Source: Selenomonas sp. (GTDB lineage: Bacteria; Bacillota; Negativicutes; Selenomonadales; Selenomonadaceae). From it: a stretch of 47,106 bases of DNA. Under the pieces are notes generated by a model that was given only the letters and a program-made list of their open reading frames with translations, searched no databases and was not told the DNA's origin. The position numbers and the translations under genes are program-made. The stretch lies in assembly GCA_022773585.1 (NCBI GenBank), contig JALEZZ010000075.1:1-47106 (forward strand), written 5' to 3'. Of the stretch, positions 7,979 through 16,017 are shown in pieces (the first letter of the stretch is position 1; the number at the start of each line of letters is the position of its first letter).

Positions 7979-9203
7979 GCGTATCGGCGAGCACGTCCGT
8001 GCCGGCAGCGAGGTCGTCATAGCCTGTCCATTCTTCTGGGCTGTGGCTGATGCCGTCCTTGCTCGGCACGAAGATCATCGCGACGGGCGCGAACTCGCCG
8101 ACAAGCATGGAGTCGTGGAACGCACCGCTGATCGTGTACTCGTACGAGATGCCCTGCGCTTTGCATGCGGCCTCGATCTTCTGCGTGATGGCCGGTTCGC
8201 ATTTCATCGGATGGTCGTTGTTGTACTCCGTGAGTTCATACGTGACGCCCCGGCGCTCGGCGATTTCGCTGAGCGCTTTTTTCATGCGGCCGATGAGCTC
8301 ATTCTTCTTGTCAAAATCGCAGTCGCGGATGTCGATGGAAAATTTCACGCAGCCGGGGATGACGTTGACCGCATTCGGGATGACATCGACGCGGCCGACC
8401 GTGACGGTCGTGTATTCGCTCGTCGAGGTGCGGCCAAGGTGTTCGAGCATGAGCGCCATCTCGCTGGCCGCCATGTAGGCGTCGCGCCGCTCGTCCATGC
8501 TCGTGCCGCCCGCATGGGACTGCCGCCCCGTGACGACGACGTCGAACACGCTCGGCGCGCAGATGGTCTTGACGATGCCGATGGTCTTCCGGTCGCGCTC
8601 GAGCACGCCCGTCTGGTCGATATGGAGCTCGACGGCGCCATGTACGGCGCCGCGCTTCACAGGCACCTCGTCAAAGGCGTCGACAGGAAAGCCGAGCTCA
8701 TCGAGCACGTCATAGAGCGTCTTGCCGTCATCGTCATGGAGCTTCTTCGCGTCTTCTGCGCCGAGCTTCCCCGCCATGGCCCGGCTGCCGAGGCAGCCGA
8801 GCTTGAAGCGCGTCGGCTCCTCGGACGTGTAGACGATGACGACGATGCTGCGCGCCGTCTGGACGCCCGCCGTGCGGATCATGCGCACGGCTTCGAGTCC
8901 GGCGACAACGCCGCTCATGCCATCGAACATGCCGGCATTCAGCACGGTGTCGATATGCGAGCCCGTCCAGACGGGCGGGAGCGTCGGGTCTGTGCCCTCA
9001 TAGATGCCGAAGATGTTGCCGATGGCGTCTTCCTTCACGGTCATGCCAAGCGCGCGCATCTCCGACTTGACGTAGTCGCGCGCAGCGACTTCGGGCTTCG
9101 TGAACAGCACGCGTGTCGTGCCGAAGTCCGGCGTCGAATTGAAGCTGTTGATATGTTCCAGCCAATTCTGGATGTGCTTTGCATCCGCTTTGATGTTTTT
9201 CAT
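7956..9203 (-). CDS. M20 amidohydrolase, ureidoglycolate amidohydrolase (UAH)-like
   Basis: A 415-aa metallo-amidohydrolase of the allantoate/ureidoglycolate amidohydrolase and carbamoyl-amino-acid hydrolase branch of M20. Metal ligands visible: H83 (GSHIDTV), D94 (GMFDGMSG), the glutamate pair at 128-129, and a late His in FVPSKDGISHSPEEW. The TSEEPTRF and CLGSRAMAG block matches what I recall of plant ureidoglycolate amidohydrolase, whereas allantoate enzymes usually read DEEGxRF. I therefore assign hydrolysis of ureidoglycolate to glyoxylate, CO2 and ammonia. An unusual HIDQT replaces the common HIEQG. The start at 9203 follows GGAGGGAAGG; the 23-residue extension in frame is repeat-derived. 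It is last in the leftward operon with the transporter and allantoinase genes. Confidence 0.8.
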   Translation of the reverse strand: MKNIKADAKHIQNWLEHINSFNSTPDFGTTRVLFTKPEVAARDYVKSEMRALGMTVKEDAIGNIFGIYEGTDPTLPPVWTGSHIDTVLNAGMFDGMSGVVAGLEAVRMIRTAGVQTARSIVVIVYTSEEPTRFKLGCLGSRAMAGKLGAEDAKKLHDDDGKTLYDVLDELGFPVDAFDEVPVKRGAVHGAVELHIDQTGVLERDRKTIGIVKTICAPSVFDVVVTGRQSHAGGTSMDERRDAYMAASEMALMLEHLGRTSTSEYTTVTVGRVDVIPNAVNVIPGCVKFSIDIRDCDFDKKNELIGRMKKALSEIAERRGVTYELTEYNNDHPMKCEPAITQKIEAACKAQGISYEYTISGAFHDSMLVGEFAPVAMIFVPSKDGISHSPEEWTGYDDLAAGTDVLADTLIAMANE

Positions 9204-9246
9204 AAGAACCTTCCCTCCGATTTTTTCGCAGGATTTCGCAACAGCG

Positions 9247-9292
9247 TTACCCTCTCCGCCCCTTCGGGGCACCTCCCCCAGAGGGGGAGGCT
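9247..9292 (+). repeat. Bimodular palindromic repeat, copy E
   Basis: Hairpin 1 (GCCCC-TTC-GGGGC) and hairpin 2 (CCTCCCCC-AGA-GGGGGAGG) lie between the allantoinase stop and the UAH-like start. In an operon this double hairpin could stabilise or attenuate the transcript. Confidence 0.75.
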
Positions 9293-10649
9293 ATGCTTTC
9301 CGAAGGAGGCGGCCTCTCGGATTGCCTTGGAATACACCGTCCGCATAGACCGCTTTGCCGCGCAGGTATGTTGCGACAGGTTTGCCTTTGCCTTTCGTGC
9401 CGACAAAGGCGGAAAACTTGTTGAGATACTCAAGATCATCTTCACGAACCACCCACGATTGCTCCGGGTCGAGCAGGACGAAATCGGCGTCGAGGCCTGG
9501 GGCAAGACGTCCCTTGCGGTCATCAATGCCAAAAATCCTGGCTGGATTCGCCGCAAGGACGCGGGCAATGAGCGTCGGCGAGGCGTGCCGCTGGTTCACT
9601 GCATAATCCCAGAGCGCAGAGAGTGTCGTCTGGACGCCGCTGAGGCCGCCCCAGGCACCAAACATTCCTTTTTCACCGTTCGTATCTTTTTCATCAAGGC
9701 GGCTCGGCGAATGGTCGGAGCAAATCGTGTCAAGCGTGCCATCCGCAAGATACGCAAAGAGTCCGTCGGCGGCGACCTGGTCGCGCAGCGGCGGCGAGCA
9801 TTTGAAAATGCCGCCATGCCTCACGAGGTCATCCCCCGTGAAGAGCAAATAATGCATGCACGTCTCGGCCGTGACATGGAGCCCTTCGGCCTTCGCCTGA
9901 CGGATGAGCTCAGCGACGCGCGGATGGGAGACGTGGCAGATATGCGCGCGGCCGCCCGTTTCGCGCACGGCCTGCAGAATATCCTCGACGGCTTTTTCTT
10001 CCGCTTCGACGGGACGCGCCATAGCGTAATCCGCCGCCGTCGTACATCCGTCCGCAAGCGCTTTTGCCTCGCCATCCCGCACCATCGCGTCATCCTCGCA
10101 GTGGAATCCAGCAACGGCGTCGTACTGCTTCAGCAACGCGATGCGGTCGCGTGCTTCAGAAATCGTGAGGTTCGTGTAATCGCTGCCCCCGTAGGACAGG
10201 AAAGACTTAAAAGCAAGCGCGCCTTCCTCGGCAAGGCCTTTCAAATCTGCGCGGTTTGTGCGGATGAGCGAGCCCCAGAATCCGAAATCGACATAGGAAC
10301 GTCCGTCAAGATATGCTTCCTTGGCCCGAAAAATGTCCGCATTGTCAACGGTCGGCTCGTTCTGCACAGGCATGTCGATGACAGTCGTGATGCCACCAGC
10401 AGCAGCCGCTCGGCTGCCATGCGGGAAATCTTCACGCCAGGTATAGCCAGGATCATTGAAATGCACATGGTCATCGATGCCGCCCGGAAGAACATATTGC
10501 CCTTTTGCATCAAGCATTTCTGCTGCATCAGGCGCAGGTGTCCCTTCCAGATAAAGCCCTTGGATGCGGCCATCCAGGATGCCGAGACTGCCACGCAAGA
10601 CCTCGCGCTCCGTCACGAGCCGAGCATTCGTCACCAAGAGATCGAGCAT
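9291..10649 (-). CDS. allB: Allantoinase
   Basis: A 452-aa amidohydrolase-superfamily enzyme that opens the hydantoin ring of allantoin to give allantoate. Metal-binding residues are in place: H61 and H63 (DDHVHF), the carbamylated lysine K148 (ALAFKSFLSYGG), H183 (GFHCED), H239 (HICHVSH) and D312 (CSDHSP). The FNDPGYTWREDF stretch after HVHF is allantoinase-like rather than dihydroorotase- or hydantoinase-like. It follows the transporter substrate-binding gene by 28 bp and precedes the UAH-like gene, so it belongs to the leftward operon. The C-terminus stops at the edge of palindromic repeat E. Confidence 0.93.
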   Translation of the reverse strand: MLDLLVTNARLVTEREVLRGSLGILDGRIQGLYLEGTPAPDAAEMLDAKGQYVLPGGIDDHVHFNDPGYTWREDFPHGSRAAAAGGITTVIDMPVQNEPTVDNADIFRAKEAYLDGRSYVDFGFWGSLIRTNRADLKGLAEEGALAFKSFLSYGGSDYTNLTISEARDRIALLKQYDAVAGFHCEDDAMVRDGEAKALADGCTTAADYAMARPVEAEEKAVEDILQAVRETGGRAHICHVSHPRVAELIRQAKAEGLHVTAETCMHYLLFTGDDLVRHGGIFKCSPPLRDQVAADGLFAYLADGTLDTICSDHSPSRLDEKDTNGEKGMFGAWGGLSGVQTTLSALWDYAVNQRHASPTLIARVLAANPARIFGIDDRKGRLAPGLDADFVLLDPEQSWVVREDDLEYLNKFSAFVGTKGKGKPVATYLRGKAVYADGVFQGNPRGRLLRKA

Positions 10650-10677
10650 GCTGTCATCTCCTCATCTTTCCCGATGT

Positions 10678-11721
10678 TCAAATTGTGACATCGTCTGGGA
10701 AAATTTTCTTCAGGACGGACGTATCGATGTAGTTTTTCGTGTCAGGAACTGCCTGGATATTGTTCATGTCCTTCATGAAGTTCGCCATATTGTTCGCACC
10801 ATCGATGAACTGCTGGTCGAATTTCATCGCATAGACGTTCTTCTTCATGATGCGCAGGCAGGTATCTTCATCGATATTGATGCGCTTTGCGACGATTTTC
10901 GCGGACTCCTCTGGATGCTCGTTGATGTAGTCCGTAGCCTTGCGGAGTGCGCGCAGCATTTTTTCAACAGCTTCCGGATTCTGCTTGAGGAAGTCGTCCT
11001 GCACCTGAAGCGTCATGTAGAAATCAATCCAATGGACGTCGCCCTCAGCCCCCGGCAGATACGACTTCGTGCCGCTGAAGAGCTCTTTGCCTCCTTGCTG
11101 CACAGCCTTGCCAATCCACGGTTCCCAGGCCGCGAGCGCATCGATGTCGCCGCGCTCGAGCGAGGCGAGCTGCTCCGATGGCGCAAGATTGACGAACTGG
11201 AGCTTCGAAATGTCTGTGCCCGTCGCTTTGCACATGTTCTGTACGGCAATGAGGACACCAGCACCATTCGTCATGCCGATGCGCTTGCCTTCAAGGTCTT
11301 TCGGGCTGTTGATGGTGACATTCTTGCCCGCGACGACAGCCTGCGTTCCGGCGGCATTCGCAAGCGGCGTGACGACTTTGACATGGACACCGTTCGCGGC
11401 GACGGAAATGTTGTTGTAGATGGAACCGAAGCAGACTTTTGCCTCGCCGCTTGCGACAAGCGGCGCATTGTCGTCTGGCCCGTTCATGAGCTTGTTCTCG
11501 ATGTCGAGGCCCTCTTCTTTGAAGAAACCTTTTTCCTCAGCGATAATCTGCTGGCCGGAGACCTGCGGATCAAGCTCGCCATAGGCGACGATCTTCGTCG
11601 GAGTCCCGCTGCTTGCAGATGGCTGGCTTCCGCCGCCGCACCCCGTGAGTGCACCAGCCATGAGGCCGAGGCCGAGAACCGCTGCGAGGACTTTCTTCCA
11701 TTTCGTATTCTTGATGAACAT
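10678..11721 (-). CDS. ABC transporter substrate-binding lipoprotein (NMT1/SsuA/TauA type), ureide uptake candidate
   Basis: A 347-aa lipoprotein. The signal peptide has a basic start, a hydrophobic core and the lipobox LTGC followed by a Gly/Ser linker, so it would be anchored by Cys 23 or so. The fold is the NMT1/SsuA class: GELDPQVSGQQIIAEEKGFF, KDLEGKRIGMTNGAG, and ALAAWEPWIGKA. Known members bind alkanesulfonates, taurine, nitrate, pyrimidine precursors or riboflavin. Here it is co-transcribed with allantoinase, so allantoin or allantoate is the inferred ligand. The start at 11721 follows AAGGTGG; a 113-residue in-frame extension is antisense-like and rejected. Confidence 0.88.
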   Translation of the reverse strand: MFIKNTKWKKVLAAVLGLGLMAGALTGCGGGSQPSASSGTPTKIVAYGELDPQVSGQQIIAEEKGFFKEEGLDIENKLMNGPDDNAPLVASGEAKVCFGSIYNNISVAANGVHVKVVTPLANAAGTQAVVAGKNVTINSPKDLEGKRIGMTNGAGVLIAVQNMCKATGTDISKLQFVNLAPSEQLASLERGDIDALAAWEPWIGKAVQQGGKELFSGTKSYLPGAEGDVHWIDFYMTLQVQDDFLKQNPEAVEKMLRALRKATDYINEHPEESAKIVAKRINIDEDTCLRIMKKNVYAMKFDQQFIDGANNMANFMKDMNNIQAVPDTKNYIDTSVLKKIFPDDVTI

Positions 11722-11762
11722 CGTGGTTCCACCTTTCTTTTTCCCGTAAGATGTGAGCATTA

Positions 11763-12689
11763 TCATTTTTCCACGGCTTTGCCGCTCGCGACTGCCTTCC
11801 AGCGGAACAGCCGCTTCTCGATGAGGCACAGGAACCCGTAGAACAGCGTGTATTCGAGGCCGATGAGCGTGGCCGCGAGGAACATGTCCGCCATCTTGAA
11901 CCAGTTCTTCGCATTGACGATGATGTAGCCGAGACCGCTCGACGCACCCATCATCTCGGCGACGACGAGGGCGGAGAACGTCAGCGCGAGCGTGATTTTC
12001 ATGCCGGCGAAGATGTGCGGCATGGCCGAATTCAGGATGACTTTCGTGAAGACCTGCCACTCCGTCGCGCCGAGGCTCTTCGCCGAGCGGATCAGCAGCG
12101 GGTCCGTCGCCTTGACGCCGTCGATGATGTACGTCATGAGCGGGATGAACGTCGCATAAGCGATGAGCGCAATCTTCGACGACTCGCCGATACCGAACCA
12201 GATGAGGAAGATCGGCAGGAACGCGAAGACCGGGATGGGCCCGACCATGTTGAGAATCGGGGAGAAGATGTTGTCCACGTCACGGCGCATCGCGATGGCG
12301 AGGCCGAGGACGAGCGCAACGACGACGCCGATCAGGAAGCCCGCGATCATGCGGAAGAAGCTGATGCCGATGTGCGTGACGAGCGTGCCGTCCATGAGGT
12401 ACTGCCAGCCCGTCTCGACCACCATGAGCGGCGACGGCAGGAACACGGGGTTGAACCAGTTCGCCTGGCCATTGAGGTAGCAGACGACCTGCCAGAGAAC
12501 GAAGAAGATGGCGAGCGAAACCGCCTTGTAGTATTTGTCGTTGCGCGCCTTGCGCTCCTCGAGGATCTTGCGCGGGACGACGTCTTCCTCGACGTGCGGT
12601 TCCGGCGCGAACTGCGAGAGCACGAGGCCGTCGTGAAACGACATCATCCGCCCGCCAAACGGGAGCTTCTGTGCAAAATCGGCTTTCAT
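11763..12689 (-). CDS. ABC transporter permease (SsuC/TauC type)
   Basis: A 308-aa inner-membrane permease with a 45-residue cytoplasmic N-terminus and about six transmembrane helices. The EAA loop that docks to the ATPase is clear (RSAKSLGATEWQVFTKVILN then AMPHIFAG). The start at 12689 is selected by GGAGGGATTCCC; the upstream ATG at 12722 lies within the end of the ATPase gene. It is the middle gene of an ATPase-permease-binding-protein set, and probably works as a homodimer. The substrate is inferred from the operon to be a ureide. Confidence 0.9.
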   Translation of the reverse strand: MKADFAQKLPFGGRMMSFHDGLVLSQFAPEPHVEEDVVPRKILEERKARNDKYYKAVSLAIFFVLWQVVCYLNGQANWFNPVFLPSPLMVVETGWQYLMDGTLVTHIGISFFRMIAGFLIGVVVALVLGLAIAMRRDVDNIFSPILNMVGPIPVFAFLPIFLIWFGIGESSKIALIAYATFIPLMTYIIDGVKATDPLLIRSAKSLGATEWQVFTKVILNSAMPHIFAGMKITLALTFSALVVAEMMGASSGLGYIIVNAKNWFKMADMFLAATLIGLEYTLFYGFLCLIEKRLFRWKAVASGKAVEK

Positions 12690-12718
12690 GGGAATCCCTC
12701 CATTCATTTCCCGCGGCT

Positions 12719-13477
12719 TCATTCGGCAATCAGCGCTTCCTGCACGCCGCCCGAAAGATGCTCGGAAAAGAGATCGACATAATTTTCAAAGGCCTCGGAC
12801 CGGATGTCGCGCGGACGCGGCAGATCGATGGGTTCGTCGAGCGCGACCTGCCCCTCGGCGAGGATGACGACGCGGTCGGCGAGGTAGACGGCCTCGGGAA
12901 CGCTGTGCGTGATGAAGAACACCGTCTTCTTGCTGAGCTGCCAGATGCGGACGAGCTCCTTTCGCATCGTGTCGCACGTCAGCGCGTCGAGCGCGCCGAG
13001 CGGTTCGTCCATGAGCAATACGGCCGGGTCATTGACGAGCGCGCGGGCGATGCCGACGCGCTGCGCCATGCCGCCTGAGAGCTCGGCGGGGTACGCGTTC
13101 TCGTACTCCTTGAGGCCGATCATCTCGATGTATTTATCCGCGAGCTCATGGACATCCTCGCGCTTCTTGAGGCGCGGGCCGAACTCGATGTTCTCGCGAA
13201 CCGTGTACCACGGGAACAGCGCGTGCTGCTGGAACACGACGCCGCGCTCCTCCGACGGGCCGTCGACATCCTTTCCATTGACGACGATGCGCCCCTTGTC
13301 CGGCCGGAGATACCCCGCAAGAAGATTGAGGAGCGTGGACTTGCCGCAGCCGCTCTTGCCGAGCACGCAGATGAACTGGCCGTCCTCAATCGTGAGGTTG
13401 ACATCCTTGAGGATGTACTTCGGCTTGCCATTTTCCGTATCAAAGGCTTTGTGGATGTATTGGAATTCGACGCTCAT
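12719..13477 (-). CDS. ABC transporter ATP-binding protein (SsuB/TauB type)
   Basis: A 252-aa ATPase with Walker A GKSGCGKST (about 39-47), Q-loop FQQHALFPW, signature LSGGMAQRV, Walker B VLLMDEP and the H-loop FITHS. It is close to the nitrate/sulfonate/taurine ATPase group. It is the first gene of the leftward ureide operon: GGAGGGATTTCGG precedes the ATG and a promoter lies at 13636-13664. It energises import with the next two genes. Confidence 0.93.
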   Translation of the reverse strand: MSVEFQYIHKAFDTENGKPKYILKDVNLTIEDGQFICVLGKSGCGKSTLLNLLAGYLRPDKGRIVVNGKDVDGPSEERGVVFQQHALFPWYTVRENIEFGPRLKKREDVHELADKYIEMIGLKEYENAYPAELSGGMAQRVGIARALVNDPAVLLMDEPLGALDALTCDTMRKELVRIWQLSKKTVFFITHSVPEAVYLADRVVILAEGQVALDEPIDLPRPRDIRSEAFENYVDLFSEHLSGGVQEALIAE

Positions 13478-13635
13478 CCGAAATCCCTCCCTCTCTCTGC
13501 CACCTGCTTTCTATAGATGGCTCCGATAAAAAGAAAACGACGCACAAGGAAGGCTCTGCTTCCTCATGCGCCGTTGCATGATCGTATCTGCTTGTGCGTC
13601 TCCCGTGCGCCTTGTTTGCCGCTCGGGATGGTTTC

Positions 13636-13664
13636 ATTATAGCGGCGGACGCTCCCGCTCGCAA
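13636..13664 (-). promoter_or_regulatory. Promoter of the leftward ureide operon
   Basis: On the minus strand TTGCGA (13659-13664), 17 nt and a perfect TATAAT (13636-13641). The -35 box is weak and directly abuts the palindrome at 13664-13680, as expected of an activator-dependent promoter. The leader to the ATPase start is about 150 nt. Confidence 0.6.
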
Positions 13665-13680
13665 TGTGCAACTTTCACAT
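13664..13680. promoter_or_regulatory. Candidate activator site, ATGTG-N7-CACAT
   Basis: ATGTGCAACTTTCACAT has perfect 5-bp arms around 7 nt. It touches the -35 box of the leftward promoter and is centred near -43 from its likely start point. A near-identical site occupies the mirror position at the rightward promoter. PucR binding is inferred. Confidence 0.5.
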
Positions 13681-13754
13681 CCATTGTGGATACACTTGGG
13701 CGCATTGCCACTTTCCTGGGAAAAAGCAACTATCACAGTCAAATATGCGGAATC

Positions 13755-13770
13755 TGTGCATATTTCACAT
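13755..13770. promoter_or_regulatory. Candidate activator site, TGTG-N7-CACA
   Basis: TGTGCATATTTCACAT shares 13 of 16 bases with the site at 13665-13680, exactly 90 bp away. It abuts the -35 box of the rightward promoter and is centred near -43. Between the two sites lie related half-like motifs, GCCACTTTCC (from 13707) and GCAACTATCACA (13726-13737). Confidence 0.5.
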
Positions 13771-13798
13771 TGCAGGCCGCTTCCTTCTTCTCTATAAT
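13770..13798 (+). promoter_or_regulatory. Promoter of the rightward ureide operon (allE)
   Basis: A weak TTGCAG (13770-13775), 17 nt and a perfect TATAAT (13793-13798). It is about 105 bp upstream of the allE start. The 13478-13904 gap holds this and the leftward promoter, the palindromic sites and two leaders. I see no gene in it. Confidence 0.6.
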
Positions 13799-13904
13799 GA
13801 AAGCAACCACGTTGACAAAGCCGTCGCGCCTCCAGATTCTGGATGCACGGCGGTTTTCTGCATCAGAGGGAGCAGAACGCTCCGAAAAGAAAGGATCCTG
13901 CCTT

Positions 13905-14687
13905 ATGAGTTATCTGAATGGACAGACAGGCTATCGCGCCTCGCTGCTCGCGAATCGCTCCGTCATTGGAAAGAACTACGTCGTGCTCGAGCCGGACGGC
14001 CTCGTGAAAAACGTCGTGCCGGGCTACGAAGGCTGCGACGTGACGATCCTCGGTTCGCCTGCGATGGGCGCGACATTCGCCGACTACCTCGTGACCGTCC
14101 ATCCGGGCGGAAAGAACACGGGCATCGGCGGCAACGGCATCGAATCGTTCCTCTACGTCGTCTCGGGCACCGTCACGGTGAAGAACGACGACGCTTCGGC
14201 CGAGCTCACGGCCGGCGGCTATTTCTACAGTCCCGAAAGCCTGCTGATGACGTTTGCGCACACAGGCGCGAACGATGCCGTGCTCTACGTCTACCGCCGC
14301 CGCTATGTGCCGCTCGCAGGCCACAGCGCGCATACGGTCACGGGAAACGCAGGCGATATTCCCTATAAAGATTACGAGGGCATGACGACGGCGCAGAGCA
14401 AGGATTTCCTGCCCTCCGCCAGCGACCTCGGCTTCGACATGAACATGCACATCCTGAAATTTTCCCCAGGTGCCTCGCATGGCTACGTCGAGACGCACGT
14501 GCAGCAGCACGGCATGTACTTCCTCCAGGGCAAGGGCATGTACCTCCTCGATGACACATGGATGCCGCTCGAAAAGGGCGACTACTGCTTCATGGACTCG
14601 TACTGCCCGCAGGCCTGCTACGCCGTCGGCGACGAAGACTACATCTATATCTACTCAAAGGACTGCAACCGCGATGTGGAACTGTGA
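13905..14687 (+). CDS. allE: (S)-ureidoglycine aminohydrolase
   Basis: A 260-aa bicupin protein that releases ammonia from (S)-ureidoglycine to give (S)-ureidoglycolate. The metal site in the second cupin is intact: E196, H198, H202 and Q236 in YVETHVQQHG and CPQACYAVG; the spacing equals that recalled for the plant enzyme. Other family marks are GKGMYLLDDTW, KGDYCFM and IYSKDCNRD at the C-terminus. The start at 13905 follows AAAGGA; upstream in-frame ATGs lie in the promoter region. It is first in the rightward operon and overlaps the next gene by 14 nt, suggesting translational coupling. Confidence 0.95.
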   Translation: MSYLNGQTGYRASLLANRSVIGKNYVVLEPDGLVKNVVPGYEGCDVTILGSPAMGATFADYLVTVHPGGKNTGIGGNGIESFLYVVSGTVTVKNDDASAELTAGGYFYSPESLLMTFAHTGANDAVLYVYRRRYVPLAGHSAHTVTGNAGDIPYKDYEGMTTAQSKDFLPSASDLGFDMNMHILKFSPGASHGYVETHVQQHGMYFLQGKGMYLLDDTWMPLEKGDYCFMDSYCPQACYAVGDEDYIYIYSKDCNRDVEL

Positions 14688-15921
14688 AAAAAGCGCTGCG
14701 CGCATCGAAAACGACCTGAACGCACTCCAGGCGTTCACATCCACGCCGGGCGCCGGCTGCACGCGCCTGCCATTCACGAAAGAAACGCGCACGGCAGCGG
14801 ACTATCTGAAGCAGGCGATGGCAACAGCAGGGCTCGCCGTCACGGAAGATGCTGCTGGCAATGTCATCGGCGTACGCGCGGGCCGCGACCGCAGCCTGCC
14901 CGCCATCGTCTGCGGCTCGCACTACGACTCTGTCGTGCACGGCGGCAACTATGACGGCATCGCCGGCGTCGTCTGCGCCATCGAACTCGCACGCGTGCTC
15001 GAGGAAGAGCACGTGACGCTCGCAGCGGACTACGTCGCCATCGCGTTCATGGACGAAGAAGGATGCCGCTTCGGCACGGGCTATTTCGGTTCACGCGCCG
15101 TGCTCGGCGAAATGGACGCTGCGGAATGCCGCACGTTTTCCGACCTCGACGGCATCACTGTCTATGATGCGATGAAATCGTACGGCCTCGATCCCGAGCG
15201 CATCGCGGACGCCGCATGGCCGGCCGGCCGCCTCGGCCGCTACTTTGAAATCCACATCGAGCAGGGACGCGTACTCGAAACGTGCGGTGCCGACCTCGGC
15301 ATCGTCAGCGGCATCGTCGGCATCCACCGTGCGCGCGTGACCATCGAAGGGCGTGCCGATCATGCGGGCGCAACGCCGATGCACCTGCGCCGCGACGCCG
15401 TCGACATGGCGGCACAGGTCATCGTCGAAGCCGGCCGTCTCGCAAGGCAGGAAAAAGAAAGTGGCGCCGTCGCAACCATCGGCTGCATCGAGGCAGATCC
15501 AGGCGCCGTCAATGTCATCGCAGGACGAGCGGCCTTCAGCATCGACGTCCGCTCGACGGATGCGGCTGCCATCGATTGCATCCTCGCAGGACTCCGCCGC
15601 AAACTCGACGATGTCACGCATGATTGCGGCGCCTCGTGGACGGCCGAGCAAACACTCGCCGTCGCGCCCGTCCGCATGAGTGAAGACCTCCAGGCGCGCC
15701 TGAGCGCCAGCGCCGCTTCGTACCAATATGCAACGCATGTGCTCCCAAGCGGCGCCGGCCACGATGCCCTCCCCATCTCCTCTCATGCCGAAACAGCGAT
15801 GCTCTTCGTCCCAAGCCGAAACGGCCGCAGCCACGCACCTGAAGAATACACGCCGCCCCCTGCCTTTGCCAAGGCTGTGCACGTCCTCTTCGATGTTCTC
15901 CGCACACTGCCAGCCAACTGA
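14674..15921 (+). CDS. allC: M20 amidohydrolase, allantoate amidohydrolase (AAH/AllC)-like
   Basis: A 415-aa metallo-amidohydrolase, paralogous to the M20 gene at 7956-9203. Ligands visible are H83 (GSHYDSV), D94 (GGNYDGIAG), the glutamates at 128-129 in MDEEGCRF, the HIEQG motif, and a final His in RNGRSHAPEE. The DEEGxRF block is typical of allantoate amidohydrolase, so it should convert allantoate to ureidoglycine, CO2 and ammonia, feeding AllE. The ATG at 14674 lies inside the end of allE, with AAGGAC about 11 nt upstream. It is last in the rightward operon. Which of the two M20 enzymes takes which step is inferred from motif differences. Confidence 0.82.
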   Translation: MWNCEKSAARIENDLNALQAFTSTPGAGCTRLPFTKETRTAADYLKQAMATAGLAVTEDAAGNVIGVRAGRDRSLPAIVCGSHYDSVVHGGNYDGIAGVVCAIELARVLEEEHVTLAADYVAIAFMDEEGCRFGTGYFGSRAVLGEMDAAECRTFSDLDGITVYDAMKSYGLDPERIADAAWPAGRLGRYFEIHIEQGRVLETCGADLGIVSGIVGIHRARVTIEGRADHAGATPMHLRRDAVDMAAQVIVEAGRLARQEKESGAVATIGCIEADPGAVNVIAGRAAFSIDVRSTDAAAIDCILAGLRRKLDDVTHDCGASWTAEQTLAVAPVRMSEDLQARLSASAASYQYATHVLPSGAGHDALPISSHAETAMLFVPSRNGRSHAPEEYTPPPAFAKAVHVLFDVLRTLPAN

Positions 15922-16017
15922 ATTTCTGATTCCTTTTCCCTGCGCCTCGTTTCCTTTCCGAAACGGGGCGCTTTGTGCTATACTTTTCTGGAAGAAGTTT
16001 TTTCAGGAGGCAGCAGC

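Noticed and set aside
7902..10688. 928-aa open frame on the plus strand across allantoinase and the UAH-like gene
   Set aside because: It is antisense to two clear enzymes with intact active sites, has Arg/His/Asp-biased composition typical of GC-rich antisense frames and no ribosome site.
13664..13770. CRP/FNR site interpretation of the TGTG...CACA palindromes
   Set aside because: The CRP/FNR class has a 16-bp TGTGA-N6-TCACA layout; here the arms are one base closer and the A/T inner bases do not fit, so a different regulator is more likely.
13566..13904. N-terminal extension of AllE by over 110 residues
   Set aside because: It would translate the promoter and operator region; the ATG at 13905 has a ribosome site and matches family length.
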